The notes beneath the pieces were generated by a model. The model did no database searches. It had not been told where the DNA came from and saw nothing but the letters and a program-made list of their open reading frames with translations. From Manduca sexta (Eukaryota; Arthropoda; Insecta; Lepidoptera; Sphingidae), in the NCBI RefSeq assembly GCF_014839805.1, contig NC_051119.1, forward strand, positions 3,713,245 to 3,777,244: 64,000 nt of DNA, in the 5' to 3' direction. This document shows positions 1 through 12,232 of this stretch, one piece after another (positions within the stretch are counted from its first letter, which is position 1; every line of letters starts with the position of its first letter). Made by a program: the position numbers and the translations under genes.

Positions 1-188
1 AGGTCCCCTCTGGACAAGAGTGGCGGCAGACAGAATGCAGTGGAAAGAGTTGGAGGAGGCCTATGCCCTAAGGCACACCGAAGAGAGAGCTATTGTAATT
101 TAATGTAGATTCTGTTTTAACTTCTTTTTAATGTGTAAAATTGTCAAAAGTTCGGAAATAAAGGCTTTATTATTATTATTATTATTAT
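1..188 (+). mobile_element. 3' end of a non-LTR retrotransposon
   Basis: From base 3 a frame reads a short arginine/tryptophan-rich tail (EWRQTECSGKSWRRPMP) ending in TAA at 69-71. I recognise this as the C-terminus of a common lepidopteran endonuclease/reverse-transcriptase LINE (RTE-like). A short 3' UTR follows, then a (TTA)n tail at about 163-188, as expected for a LINE 3' end. The rest of the element lies left of the window or was never copied. The clade assignment is from memory. Confidence 0.6.
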
Positions 189-664
189 AGATTACCTTAC
201 GATTAAAGAGGAACTATATTTGATAAACAATATACACGTAAGTTTAAAAAGTCAGAGGTGTGCTTTAGGTTTTGAACTTATGGACCTACGTCTCAGTCTA
301 TTCCAACTCTCATGTATATTTTTATTAAATAACCCACTCAATTCAATCGGAGAATAAATCATATTAAGATGAATGTCGGGTCAACGTCTCCCGGGGCGCG
401 AGTCAATAATATTTCTTGGGTAACTCCAGATTCTCTCACGCTATGTTATTTGTCACGCTTGTAGGAAATTCACGACTTAGCAAACGTAGGCAACGGAAAG
501 ACGACAATACTACCTTAATTTTTCGGTTGGAATATGTTCAGTGTAATAATTAGTATATTTTTCTATTAAAATTAATTACAGAAGAAAGCTTGTGATATTT
601 CTCTATTCAATAATAGCCCGAAGTTCCCATAAACAGTCTAAACACCATCCACATTCAATTACAA
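189..664. other. intergenic, nothing firm
   Basis: AT-rich DNA without a supportable gene. A worn minus-strand fragment of SINE family B may be present near 245-310 (text resembling its head). Nothing else is recognised. Confidence 0.4.
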
Positions 665-873
665 AGTATTGTTTAGTATTCCACTCCGACATGAGACATG
701 AGATGTTAAATCTAATTATGTCCAGTAGTTACACTGGCTACAATGACCTTCAATGGAACACAAGTGACTACACACTGCTGCTTGGCGGCAGAAATAGACA
801 TTGCAGTGGTACCTACCCAGGTACTCTCACATATGAGAGACCTACCACCAGTCTGGAAATTGTGCCCGATATG
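665..873 (-). repeat. Repeat family C, partial copy
   Basis: This matches the repeat seen complete at 13056-13366, in the opposite orientation. Shared blocks include the GGCGGCAG and CAGTGGTACCTACCCAGG segments and the ATGAGAGACC end. The short ORFs here are products of the repeat. Confidence 0.8.
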
Positions 874-915
874 GCTATATATATTTTTTTCACTGGTTTT
901 TTCATTGGATGGTTT

Positions 916-1186
916 GACTGCCTCGGTGGCGTAGTTGTATTGCATGTCCGGTACAATAGCGCTCTGAGGTCCTGGGTTCGAATCCTGGGTCGGGCAAAGT
1001 GATATTTGGGTTTTTCTACTCAGTATCAGCCCGGAGTCTGGAATTTGTGCCCGATATGGCGATAGGCTCGCCCCCTATCACATCATGGGACGGAACATAC
1101 TTGGCGAAAAGTGGGTGCCCTAGTTGCGCCTCTGCATACCCCTTCGGGGATAAAATGCGTGATGTTATGTATATATGTATGTATTT
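916..1186 (+). mobile_element. tRNA-derived SINE, family A (copy 1)
   Basis: The head is tRNA-like, with a box-A-like GGCGTAGTTG stretch and a box B GGTTCGAATCC at 975-985. A body shared with copies at 13627, 27402, 38152 and others follows, ending in a TATG-rich tail. Box A/B spacing supports a Pol III SINE. It is nearly identical to the copy at 13627-13890, so the family was recently active. Confidence 0.9.
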
Positions 1187-1687
1187 TTTTCAGCTTTATA
1201 TTGGTATAGATTACACCTATTGTATTTGATGTCGTTGGTGATAGAAAATCAAATCATCGTTCGGAACCGGTGCCCGCAATCAGGTCACGTACACCACGCT
1301 TTCCTGTGTTGCCACAACTAATTATTTATTTATTTTGGTAATATTACTAGGATTTTTACTGTTTAATTAACTAATTGTATACAATAAAAATATATCTTTA
1401 ACGTTTCTAACATTTATTTGTTTGACAATTAATTTAAAATTAAAATAGCATTTAGAACTTATAACAAAAACTTAACTTTCTTACTAAAAGACAACAATTT
1501 TAATCAAATTAATTAAAAAATAAGTAAAAACATAAAAATATAGCAGATTGTGAACGTCCGTCCGATCCTAAGCAAAATGCAAGCAAAAGTGTATCGCCAC
1601 GCAGTGGTCCGCTGGCCAGCCGGTTCAGTTTCGCGCCCTTTTTATTTCTTATTTTTTTTCGCACGACTGACTACGTCACCTTGCTCA
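1187..1687. other. intergenic, nothing recognised
   Basis: AT-rich sequence with no supported coding region, repeat or regulatory feature. Confidence 0.4.
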
Positions 1688-1931
1688 TCTACATATATAA
1701 AAATGAATCCCTATTTCCCTTGACCACGCCATCACGCGCGAACGGCTGGACTGACTTCACAATTTTTTTTTGTTGTGTTTGTTATTGTCAGGAGAAGAAT
1801 CTTATGAAAGAAAAAATTCAAAAAATTACGCGGAATATTAGAAAATTTAAGAAAAGTTAATTTCAACGATTGACAGAATGCGCGCTGCAAATTCATAGTT
1901 AAGACGGAACAACGACTGTCGGGTCAACTGG
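1688..1931 (+). mobile_element. Short non-autonomous Helitron-like element (family E)
   Basis: It begins TCTACATATATAA, continues with AATGAATCCCTATTTCCC, and ends GGGTCAACTGG followed by T. TC at the 5' end, CTRR at the 3' end and an A|T insertion site are Helitron hallmarks. The same unit occurs at 41317-41600, 48590-48880 and, reversed, 26748-27037. Confidence 0.7.
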
Positions 1932-4578
1932 TTATCTATAATTTTACATTGCTACTAACATTTTACTAACAATGATTAAATTAAAAGAAAACCACAAATG
2001 GCAAACCCCGTGGTCGTGCCGTATGTATGGTGCGTCGCCGACAAACGAATTTCTAATCACGTTTTTATAAAACGATAGTATGAAACCAAAAATCCAAAAA
2101 CTAGTTATATTACGATATATTCGCGTAAACATATCTATTGCGAGGAAAATATTACGTAAACCACTTCGTAAAAGTAATTGACTGTGCGAAGTTCTTCGTC
2201 ATGTTTCCAATTTTCTGTATTCCAATATCCGAATCACTTATACCATTAATCATGAATGTACGAATGTATTTGGAGTAAGTAGATTTACCAGTTCTACTGT
2301 TTTACTTATCACTCGTTTCTGCACGTGGCTTTGCACACGTGGAAAAGTTTTTCTGGGATAAAAGTTATGTTTTGTCACTTCTTATTATGTTTTATCCTTT
2401 TTTATCTGCTTTAAGTTTCTACTTATATATCTATATAATATTAATAACAAATATTATAATTTTTACCGCCGTACCAATATATAAATTAGCATGCTGTGGT
2501 CTCCTATAATTGAAGAGGCACGTCACACTGTTAATTGTAAAATGCTACGATATTGTTTTTATTATATGCCGTGTCACCTTTGTTGGAGGTCCTTAAATAA
2601 ATAAATAAAAAGTCCCGTTTTATATTTTGTCGGTATAAAAAGAAGCCTATATTTTAAGATAGACATGTCGGTGCAAACTGTATTCTTTTCCATGTAGTAG
2701 TTTTTGTGTGACGCGTGTACAAATATACAGACAGATGAAAATTGTAAAAACTGTTGTTTTGACGTTTGTTGCTTTTGTAAAAACTACCCTATATAATTTT
2801 TCTTCAATATCTAGAATACCCAGACATTGGCTAGTTACATTTTCATTGTTTGCTAGCTTTTGGCTGTGACTTCGTCCATGGGAAATAAATCCAGAATAAA
2901 TATTTTCCTGGCATTAAAAATGGTATTCAAAAGTAATGTACCTACTTACGAGTGAAAAAAAATTCAAAATCAGTTTAGTCTTTCCCGAGCCCCGGCATAA
3001 AAAAATGCCTATAGCTCAGGAGTAATATATCCTGTTATTAGTGAAAAAAAATTAAATCAGTTTAGTCGTTCCTGAGATGAGCACGTTGAAACTAACAAAC
3101 AAGCTGTTCACATTTATATATAAGTATAGATAAATATGTATAGATACTGAATAACGTTCAGTGGAGAAAATATAAATTCCCGTACTCAAGAGCGACAAAG
3201 TAATTTATATGCAATGTCAGCTATTTGCAACGAAGTATAAGAATGCGCACGGAATTTTGCATCTTTTATGCAACAAAAGGAATGAATTCGCGTCGATAAA
3301 ATCTCGTCGTCCATTTTTGCCGTCAAGCATTAGTGTAGTTAACACACAGCAAAAAGTAAGACGTAACAAATTCTTCTTCAAAACATCGAATAAAAAATAG
3401 GTGCTTTAGTTGCATCCCTACCCATTAAGAGGCGTGATGTGTATTTGTAAATCTGTCTCTCTCTCTCTCTTCAGTCGGCCCCTCATTACTGAGGATCGTG
3501 ATCCCGTCCAAGGTCATTTAGTAGTCTTCTCCACGAGGCGCGATCTAGTAAATCTGTCAATATATCAAAATTATTTGACCAAACATTATTTCAATATCAG
3601 CTCTATAGCTAGCTAGCTCTATATTTTCTATAGGTTTACTTGGCATCTCTACGTAGAGAGCAACTGATGTGTACGAATATATGTCAAAACATGTATAGAT
3701 TGGCAAGTTGCCCGACACGGCTTACAAATAGGTTATTTGATGAAGTTTCCTCTATCCGCTACCGTTTTGGGATATTTAAATAATTCTCTTATACCGTATC
3801 GAAAGGTTACCCTTATAAGTTCAAAATGAATTAATGTTAAATACTTAATTTTAAATTCATCAAGAAATAAATCACTTTTTTATTTTTAGAACCTTCAAAT
3901 TTCGCCTGTCTTTAATCTTAAACTATAGCTTTCTACATTCGTTCTCAATATATTTTCATCTCAAAGTAGAGCAGCGAGGAACAACCATTTAAAATAAATA
4001 CAGAATTCATTTATTTCATAACATTCGAATTTGATGGCGGTCGAAGGCTGGTGTGGGCGTATTTACGATACTGACCAACGAGCAACAATACAAATTGAAC
4101 CTTATTTTCAAGGCACATAAAACTATTGTCAAAAACATATTTTGTACGCATAATCGGTCTTACTTATAAAAATTTCGAAATGCTATGTTTAGTTGAAACA
4201 CCAATTTACTCGATCAGCTGAAGTGAAAACCCGCCATCTTGCCTCTTAATAAGGTTTAAACTAGGAGCCGGTGATGTTTTTGACAGCTATTTAAGTAACT
4301 CTTATCCATCTGTTAACGCTAAAATAAGTTTATAAGTAAGTGATATGATCAAGTATAGGACTTTCTCATTATAGTTGTTTAAATGACAGATAAACAGACA
4401 GACAAGGGATTTGTAGCAGAATTCCATATTGTGTAGAGTCAGCAAAATAACTAAACTATAAACTTCAAATAACCTTCACACGACTTATTTAATTTTCTCT
4501 CATAAATGTAAAGAGTGAAACAAATAGTTAACATCAGCGAAGACAAATATTGCTAATAGTAAAAGTAGGTAACTTAAT
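1932..4578. other. intergenic with repeat remnants
   Basis: No gene is supported. 2555-2610 is a LINE-like tail (TTGTTGGAGGTCCTTAAATA followed by an AATA repeat), recurring at 8757-8815. The 2620-2800 stretch resembles 20835-21000 (shared TATTTTAAGATAGAC and AAAACTGTTGTTTTG blocks), a worn dispersed repeat. The 62-68 aa ORFs here show no family features. Confidence 0.5.
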
Positions 4579-4880
4579 TCATTTACTGGTGGACGGTCTC
4601 TCATACGTGAGAGCTCGCCTGGGTAGGTACCACTGCAATGTCTATTTCTGCCGCCAAGCAGCAGTGTGTAGTCACTATTGTGTTCCGGTTTGAAAGACCT
4701 TATAGCCAATGTTACTACTGGACATATTAAGACTTAACATCTCATGTCTCAGGATGGCGAGCGCAGTGGAATACCAAACAATACTTTGTATTTCAAGATG
4801 TTGGATGGTATTTCTACGGTTTTTGGGCGGTCGTATCGCTTACCATCACGCGAATAGCAAGCTCGTCTCGTCATTCAAAG
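4579..4880 (+). repeat. Repeat family C, full-length copy
   Basis: It begins near ACTGGTGGACGGTCTCTCAT and ends in CGTCTCGTCATTCAAAG plus an A-run. The same order is seen at 13056-13366. The A-rich 3' end suggests retroposition. The ORFs at 4500-5011 are by-products. Confidence 0.8.
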
Positions 4881-5187
4881 AAAAAAAAAACCTTAAAAAT
4901 TGCTTGACAAAATCAAACTTAAATTTTGTTCAGCTACTTTTGTTGCTGACTGTACTTACTTATTTACATGCCTATAGCTTTACCTATAAACGCGAATATA
5001 TAGTCAAATAAACTGTACATAACTTCTGCCTTCGTCAGGCGCGATAGTAACAGAATATAAGGGTTACTTTGCCGTACATTGTTCCTTTAAAGTACATCAG
5101 GTTATGAATCGTAAACCTGGCATAAGGACGCGGCCACAGTAGTTAACTTAGCGGCAAAACGATTTTTGCACGCACACCTACGCCTGT

Positions 5188-5402
5188 TTGATCCGAAGGG
5201 GTAAGCAGAGGTGCAACTGGTATACCTACTTTTCGCCGTGTGTATTCCGTCCCATGATAGACAATCCTATTGTCATATCATGCACAAATTCCGGACTCCG
5301 GGTTGATAGTAGAAAATCCTGGTATCACTTTGCCCGACCTGGGTATCGAACCTGAGACCTCACTGCAGTCGTATTAAAACAGAACTACGCCATCGAGACG
5401 TT
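5188..5402 (-). mobile_element. SINE family A, reversed copy
   Basis: Reverse complement of the family A head and body. The tRNA-like box B reads as GGTATCGAACC on the + strand near 5341, and the GCGTAGTT head is at the right end. Confidence 0.75.
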
Positions 5403-6395
5403 ACTAAAAACATCATTGTATGCAACAACCGCCTAGTCAAGTATCACGGCAATGTCTCTTTCTGACGTCAAGCAGGTTTGTAACATGAATGACAGATCGC
5501 ATTTTTTTTTATTTATTTACTTATTTCCAACAAAAACATAGTATGTAACAGATACCACTTACAATTTACATGCTTAGTTATAAAATGCACATATAACAAA
5601 AAATGTAGTACCTAGTTATATTGAACATTGGTACCCAAGATAAGATTTAACTTGTATTATGGGTACCAAGGCCATTACAAGTTTTACACAGTTGGTTATA
5701 TTGCATACAGATAGAACGTGATCTGCGGTATGCTATCCACTTACAACTCTATATAAAAAACAAGACAAGGTAAATTAAAGATCTAAGTTATAAATTATAA
5801 AATAATAAAGTTATGAAGCCTCATTACATATATCGCTGAGCAGAGATAGAATAGAGATGTTATAGCCAGTGTAATTACTGGAAATGATGAAACTTAACAT
5901 CTCATGTCTCAGGGCGTCGAGCGCAGTGGAGTGCCACAAAGTTGTTTGTTTTTTTTTTAAACGAACACGATCAAGTGACTGCACTGCACTTGATGGTAAG
6001 CGGGATGCTCTCCAAATAGAGTATTGATTGGCAACAGATGGCTGTCTTAGCCATTCGATACAATCATGCCGAACTGAGATGCTTCTTCACAATCAAATAA
6101 AAAATAAATCGGATTTTTTCGCGCTTTTAATATTTTAGTTTGTAGTTTTAGTTAGGTCCCCCCCGTCACAATGTAGGCTGTCTTCGAAACGTCGGGAGAT
6201 AAGTAAAATTTTAAAACCGTTATAAAATCCAAAAAATAATTTAATTTTAAAGTCTAACAATCGCGTAAACATAAGAAATCATTATGATTCTTCACGCTAC
6301 GGTAGAAGGAAATTACGAAGTCTCGAAGGTGTTACTATTTTGTGCACCGTTCGCTATCAGGCGCATGGCTCGTTCGTCTCGTCTTTCATTGTTAT
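5403..6395. other. intergenic with repeat fragments
   Basis: A T-run at about 5510 begins an AT-rich tract that could be a reversed retroposon 3' end. 5852-5945 is a fragment of repeat family C. 6160-6230 shares a CTTCGAAACGTCGGGAGA block with 20525-20620. No gene is supported. Confidence 0.5.
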
Positions 6396-6780
6396 GGGCT
6401 GGCTTGGTGGCGTAGTTGTAATTGTACACGCTACCAGTACAACTACCGAGCTTTGGTCCTGGGTTCAAATCCCGGGTCGGGCAAAAATAATTGTGACTGG
6501 GTTTTTCTATCTTAAAAATTACACAGTTGCAGCTCAGAGTCAGAGAATTGGCGGTGTGATACCCCGTGCCTCGGAAAGCACGTAAAGCCGTTGGTCCTGC
6601 ACCTGATCTCTCTTCATGTCGGATTGCCGTCTCACCGGACTATGTGAGTAAAGGAACAGAGAGTGCACCTGTTTATTGTTCACTATAATATCTTCTGCGT
6701 ACTTGGCTGCTCTCCATTGAGATTGGCCGCCGTGACCGATATTCGGTTAGGAAAGAATCAATGGTATAAAAAAAGATGTA
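6396..6780 (+). mobile_element. SINE with family A head and a different body
   Basis: The tRNA-like head (GGTGGCGTAGTTGTA, then GGTTCAAATCCCGGG) matches family A. After GGGTTTTTCTA the sequence diverges into an unrelated body containing CCCCGTGCCTCGGAAAGCAC and ends near an A-rich stretch at 6775. This looks like a composite SINE family sharing only the head. Confidence 0.65.
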
Positions 6781-7254
6781 AATGATAACTCGCTACCGCC
6801 TATTGACATAGTAGCTGCATTATTTAAGTAAGTCGTAAAATGTGGAATTGAGTCGTTAGACAAAGTAGGGACGCGTTGGCTGTATTTTATCTGACACCTA
6901 TAACCATAATTATGAGGGTTCAAGATGGCATTGTCACAAATTAGAGACTTTCAAATGCCATAAAATAAGGGTTCAGTTATAAAAAAATTTGGTGTTATAA
7001 ATTGTTTTTTAGGTTTATATTTTTGTAAATTATACGTTTTGCAGACATATAATTGTTGAGAAATACTACAATAGTATAAAAGTGAGAGTTACTGCTCCTG
7101 CTCAAGAAAATGTTAGTTTCGACTAGTGTTTCGTAGATATAAGTAAACAAACAACTTCTGCACGATGCTTAATTTCTTGTTAGTTTTTGATCACATCATG
7201 TAGTAGTAGCCTCAAGTAATAGCAATTCATTTAGAGTAATATGTGAAAATCTGA

Positions 7255-7490
7255 CTTTTCTAAAAAAAAATATGTGTATTCTTTGTGAATTATCGCTTAC
7301 TTTAACGGTGAAGGAAAACATTGTGAGGAAACCTGCATAACTGAGAAATTCTCTATTGGGAATTTTCGAGGGTGTGTGAAGTCTACCAACCCGCTTTAGG
7401 CCAGCGTGGTGGGCTAAGGCCTATTCCCTCTCAGTAGTAGAGGAGGCCCGTGCCCAACAGTGGGACAGTATATAATACAGAGCTGATATT
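7255..7490 (+). mobile_element. SINE family B, 5'-truncated
   Basis: It carries the family B body (TTTAACGGTGAAGGAAAACA, GAGGAGGCCCGTGCCCAACA) and ends in CAGTATATAATACAGAGCTG plus an AT tail. The tRNA-like head is missing. Confidence 0.85.
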
Positions 7491-7769
7491 ATATATTATA
7501 TTATATATATTGTATATGTGAAAAAAGATTTTTTTACTCTTTTTTAAGCACATTGCGCGTACGGAGCCATAAGAGATTTAGCATAATTAAAGTTCATAAT
7601 ATATAGACGAGTGCAAAAAAATAAAATGGATGTATTGTTTTCTTAAAATATTGCATACGAAGGCCGAATTTTACCGCTGGACGACCCCTAGTTCTTTGTA
7701 ATCTATGTAAAGCTGGCGAAAGGTTTATATACCCCGATTCCTGCTGGCTTGCCTTTTGTAATATAATCA

Positions 7770-8092
7770 TTAACGTATATTCTATAGACACAAACGTCCA
7801 TATAAACTATTTTATCCAAAATCTAAACTAAAATGGCAACCAAAACCTAGCTGTTATAACCTATTTATTCACTTGAACAACAAATAATTTTACTTATTTG
7901 ACTAATATTTTTCAAATCCAGGTTTACACTTAGACTCAAGTGCTTATGTCATGAGCGTCACTCCGTACACAACCACAAGCTGTCAATATTGACCATACTA
8001 GTCAGTTTGAATGGATTGCAGTTCAATTAAGTTGAACAAAGTGAATGTTAAGAACACCAAATCTAGTATGTAGTATATAATATATATCGATA
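7770..8092 (+). repeat. Repeat family H
   Basis: The unit is shared with 39097-39447, with a partial copy at 18095-18212 and a reversed copy at 57440-57762. Diagnostic blocks are AACGTATATTCTATAGACA and CAGTTTGAATGGATTGCAGT. The class is unknown; I see no coding potential. Confidence 0.75.
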
Positions 8093-8439
8093 AATATAAT
8101 AATGTAGTCAAACTATCAAAATAACTTGTATTATTAATAAATATTCATATCTATAGCATAGTGGGTTAAAATCTAAAAATAGATAACTAGTACTAGTACC
8201 TACGATTTTTATCGGCTTCCCTTTTGGATATTTCACCTTTCGCCACGGCTATATACATAAAAATAGTTGCCAATATGTTTAAGAGCATCACTTGAGAACG
8301 ACTCAAATGGCTTGATTGATTTATTTTTTTATGTTTCTAATTATCAAATCCAGGTTTGTATTAAGTTATAATTTTACAAAATCAACGGGAAAGTGCAATG
8401 TGGATGCTATTTTTGTATGAAAATATTTCGTACACGCTA

Positions 8440-8622
8440 ATCTATAATCACCAAATCAATTTCAATTAAGATTTTTGGGAGAGTTTATTAGCTCCAGCTT
8501 GAAATATAGGAAAATTTTGAACCCGATAGGTGGTGCTGTTGTCGAGACCTTAAAGATGGAAGGTAGTTTACATAAAATGCAGTCTGAGGCAACGTCTGCC
8601 GGCTCCACTAGTTGCTATTAAA
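8440..8622 (+). repeat. Repeat family K fragment
   Basis: It shares GGAAAATTTTG, GGTGGTGCTGTTGT-like and CACTAGT blocks with 38750-38930. Both lie near family H copies. The class is unknown. Confidence 0.5.
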
Positions 8623-8756
8623 ATCGAACAGGCGCATAAAGAAAATATTAATTTCGTTCTCTTTAATCACGTATGGTATCAAATTAATAGGATTTCATTA
8701 TATTTGAGTACATATCGTATATTTATATGACACTTCTGCACATAAATAGTACGACA

Positions 8757-8815
8757 TTTTATTTATTATATGCCGTGTATCCTTTGTTGGAGGTCCTTAA
8801 ATAAATAAATAAATT
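8757..8815 (+). repeat. LINE-like 3' tail
   Basis: CTTTGTTGGAGGTCCTTAAA followed by an AATA simple repeat. The same ending is found at 2555-2610, which suggests short 5'-truncated inserts of one retrotransposon. Confidence 0.5.
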
Positions 8816-9097
8816 AATTAATTGTTGGAATATAACTAACACTCTGGTGTCAGTGTGGCTCATATTATTATGTAATATCTATTGCTTTTTGATAGAGTAT
8901 TGTTGCAATTTGCTATACATACAGATCTAATTGTTAATGTCTCATTCTCTCCCAGTGACGGTCCTGAGCCAAGGTTTGTAACACATTAGTGGGTTGCCCT
9001 CACCATGCTCGCTTAATTTCCAAGGGCTGCGAGCCTAAAGCACCCAAAAGTCCGGAGTATTTGTATACCATCGAAGCAATTTTAAAATTGTACAATA

Positions 9098-9451
9098 TTA
9101 TAATAATATCAGCCCTGTATTATATACTTGCCCACTGCTGAGCACGGGCTTCCTTTACTACTGAGAGGGATTAAGCCTTAGTCCACCACGCTGGCCTAGT
9201 GCGGATTGGTAGACTTCACACACTTTCGAAATTCCTATAGAGAACTTCTCAGATGTGCAGGTTTCTTTACGATGTTTTCCTTCACCGTTAAAGCGAACGA
9301 TAAATTCACAAAGAATACACAAATGATTTTAGAAAAATCAAAGGTGTGTGCCCTTGGGATTTGAACCTGCGGACATTGGTCTTGGCAGTCCGTTCCACAC
9401 CCAACTAGGATATCGCCGCTTTTTACACCCAACTAGGCTATCGCCGCTTTT
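9098..9451 (-). mobile_element. SINE family B, reversed, with duplicated head end
   Basis: This is a full reversed family B copy from ATCAGCCCTG at the left to ATCGCCGCT at about 9415-9424. The terminal block ACACCCAACTAGGATATCGC is immediately repeated at 9427-9451 with one change, a tandem duplication of the SINE head of about 27 bp. Confidence 0.85.
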
Positions 9452-10196
9452 ACAATATTGCCCAACTGAGAATCGAATATGGGACATCCCAGACTACAAT
9501 CTGCTGCTATATCAGAGTTGATTCGCACAAACAATACTATTTTATAAACACGTGCCTTCTTATCCACTTTACAAGATAAAATATTTGATATCACTAAAAT
9601 CGAGTATTTCGTTCATAAGTATTTATATCATAATATTAAGTACATATTGACTCTTAAAACGTTATCATATCTAAGCGACAATCAGTAAACTTTTAAATAA
9701 AACGATTTCATTTCTTAAATATTGTAATCAAATTATAAAAGAAAGAAGTTTATTGTTGGAACAAAGATAAAAAATTAAAAACACTAATTATTTCATAACA
9801 TAAACAGTTATTGCGCCAATGGGCCTTCCATTTACCTATATACTGCAATACCACCTATGTAATACTGCAGCGCTGGTTTTCAATGAGATGCCCATTTGAC
9901 GTACAGACATCAAATCGGTATACAGTAGTAGTAACATATCGGCGGTTAAAACGTAATCATGTCTAAGCGACAATCAGTTAACTTTGAAATAAAATGATTT
10001 CCTGTTTTGATTTAAGAATATTCATAATTCGAAATATCATTAGACTATACTATTTTTAAAAACTAAATAGTTTAATTATCATTAATTTTCTTAAAATCAA
10101 AAGTTTAGATTGCTTTATTAAAAATGTACTAATTGTCGCTTAGATGTAATTGCCTTCAAAGAATACGTATTTATAAAATCCAGACATGTATTTATA
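9452..10196. other. intergenic, nothing recognised
   Basis: AT-rich tract. The motif TAAGCGACAATCAGT recurs twice (about 9672 and 9963), pointing to a short internal duplication. No gene is supported. Confidence 0.4.
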
Positions 10197-10277
10197 TAGG
10201 GTCGCACTGACATTCTGTTACTAATTGAAACAACGTACTCCTTGACAATAACACTGTACAATGTCGAAATGACCCTG
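10197..10277. mobile_element. MITE (TATA-duplicating family), internally deleted copy
   Basis: The left end TAGGGTCGCACTGACAT and right end TGTCGAAATGACCCTG are degenerate versions of the inverted ends at 17293-17570 and 41795-41991. An internal AATAACACT block is also shared. TATA precedes it and TACA follows. Confidence 0.65.
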
Positions 10278-10359
10278 TACAAGACACATTGACTATAAAC
10301 GTAGGAACGCACGTGTTACTCACTGATAAAGATATGATAGTTTACATTCATTATACAAT

Positions 10360-10833
10360 ACTATTATATAAAGCTGAGGAGTTTGTTTGAATGCGCTAAA
10401 CAGGATCTACTGGTTAATTTTTTTTTTGTGTCGGTTAGACCATTTATCGAAGGAGGTTATAGGCTATAACTAATATCAGCTGGGCATTGATGAAAAATGT
10501 TGCAAACACGGGGAAAAAATATTCTTTTTGAGAGCTTATGTTGCGTGCGCTGCGTATACGGTTAAAGTTACGCAACAAATATGTATGATGGAATTGTTCC
10601 TCTTAAGAAGTTCTAAATATATATTGTAAAACTATGTCCCCCGCTGCATCTGCCGGCCTGTCTGAACGCGATAAACTCAAATAATATCTAACACATTTAG
10701 ATGAAATTTGGTATGGAGAGAGTTTAAGACCCCGGGAAGGATATAGGCTACTTTGTATACCGGGAAAATATATAGCGGGTATTTTATCCCAGAAAAACTT
10801 TTTCACGCGGGAGGAGTCGCGAGCAAAAGCTGG
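10360..10833 (+). mobile_element. Non-autonomous Helitron-like element (family G)
   Basis: It contains ACTATTATATAAAGCTGAGG near the 5' side and ends GAGCAAAAGCTGG followed by T. Body and end match 20025-20523. The 157-aa reverse ORF here lies largely within the repeat and is not a gene. Confidence 0.7.
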
Positions 10834-11179
10834 TATAATATATACGTATTTGTTCCGACAATTTACTTCTATCTGAAGTTTTTTATATCGCGTGACATGC
10901 AAAAATAGTATCTTATTAATTATTTTAATTTTAATTAATGATCTTGTTGAAACTGTATAGTAACGAAGAGTATAAACCAAACAATAACAACCAATGCGAG
11001 CTATATTAGTACTGGCAGTATGCCGCTTAAAAAAATATATACTTCTCTTTGGTCGTTGTCTTGTCATTACTGTCAAAGATTACTGTTCTCAATAAATCTA
11101 CTGATAGTTTTTCAATCCTGACTTATTTCTCTCATAATCCATCAGATCTAACTAAGTAATCAAGTTTATAAACGTAACT

Positions 11180-11352
11180 TTGTCCCGAATGGGAAGGGAG
11201 AGGTGTAAGCAGCCCGTCGCCATATCGGACACTATTCCAGAATCCGGGCTAATACTGAACAGAAAAATCCAATATTACTTTGCCTAACTCGGAATTCCAG
11301 AATCTCAGAGCTCTGTAGTACCGAATACAATAAAACTACGTCACTGCGGTCC
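11180..11352 (-). mobile_element. SINE family A, degenerate reversed copy
   Basis: It contains CAGAATCCGGGCTAATACTG and CAATAAAACTACGTCACTG, worn versions of the family A body and head. Confidence 0.6.
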
Positions 11353-11910
11353 AGCCCCGGATCTAAGGGGGGGGCTAGCCGGAGCCCATGCCCCGGGCGG
11401 CGAATTCAGAGGGCGGCTTACCGTTAACTTATCGTTAACTCAACTTTGACTACTGAGACATCCAGTACATTCAATACTAAAATTATTTCCTGATAGGCGC
11501 GAAATAATAATGATGATGAAGTAAAAATACAGATGGGTGGGGGCGGCATTTTCTGAATTTTGCCCCGCCTCGAAAAAATTCAAGATCCGGGGCTGCTGCG
11601 GTCCAACCAATTTATTCGAACTAAATTGTGTAAGGTAATGCCCAAATCGTCACGCTGGGCTATCGTGGTAAACGAAGAATATCAGAAAACGCTATTGCCC
11701 GTTCTCAGAAGGCGGGACGACTTGCACTAGAGGGACGATTGGGCGCATAAAGCAGCGACTGGGTTCTGGGACGTTCCTTGAGTAAGGCCTATATCTTACT
11801 GTGGACTGAAACGAGTTGATGATGATGAATCTATGTGAAATTATTATCTCAAAACTCCTATCTTCATCAATTAGAATTTTGAATAAGCGATAACCGTATT
11901 TGTACAAAAA
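11353..11910. other. intergenic, GC-richer patch
   Basis: About 11340-11600 is GC-richer, with poly-G/C runs and GGGGCGGCATTTTC-type text. It may be a transposon fragment, but I cannot place it. No gene is supported. Confidence 0.4.
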
Positions 11911-12232
11911 GCGGCGGTAGCCTATTTAGTTGTGGAACGGACTGCCGAGACGAATGTCCGCAGGTTCAAATCCCAAGGGCAGACACCTATGACTTTTCTA
12001 AAAAATATGTGTGTATTCTTTGTGAATTATTACTTGCTGCAACGGTGAAGGAAAACATCGTGAGGAAACCGGCATACCTGAGAAGTTAACTATAGTAATT
12101 TCGAGGATGTGTGAAGTCTACCAATCCGCATTAAGCCAGCGTGGTGGACTAAGGCCTAATCCCTCTCAGAAGTTGAGGAGGCCCGTGCCTAACGGTGGGA
12201 CAGTATATAATGCAGGGCTGATGATGATGATA
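11911..12232 (+). mobile_element. SINE family B, full length
   Basis: The head GCGGCGGTAGCCTATTTAGT, box B AGGTTCAAATCCC, conserved body, and CAGTATATAATGCAGGGCTG with a GAT-repeat tail are all present. Confidence 0.88.

Noticed and set aside
975..985. tRNA-like box B and box A at the SINE heads (also near 13690, 16880, 27460 and in family B heads)
   Set aside because: They are parts of dispersed SINEs with non-tRNA bodies; no sequence folds as a complete, isolated tRNA gene.
10603..11076. 157-aa minus ORF, the longest non-UGT frame apart from the minus-strand UGT exon
   Set aside because: It starts outside and runs through a Helitron-like repeat with relatives at 20025-20523; no protein motif is seen.
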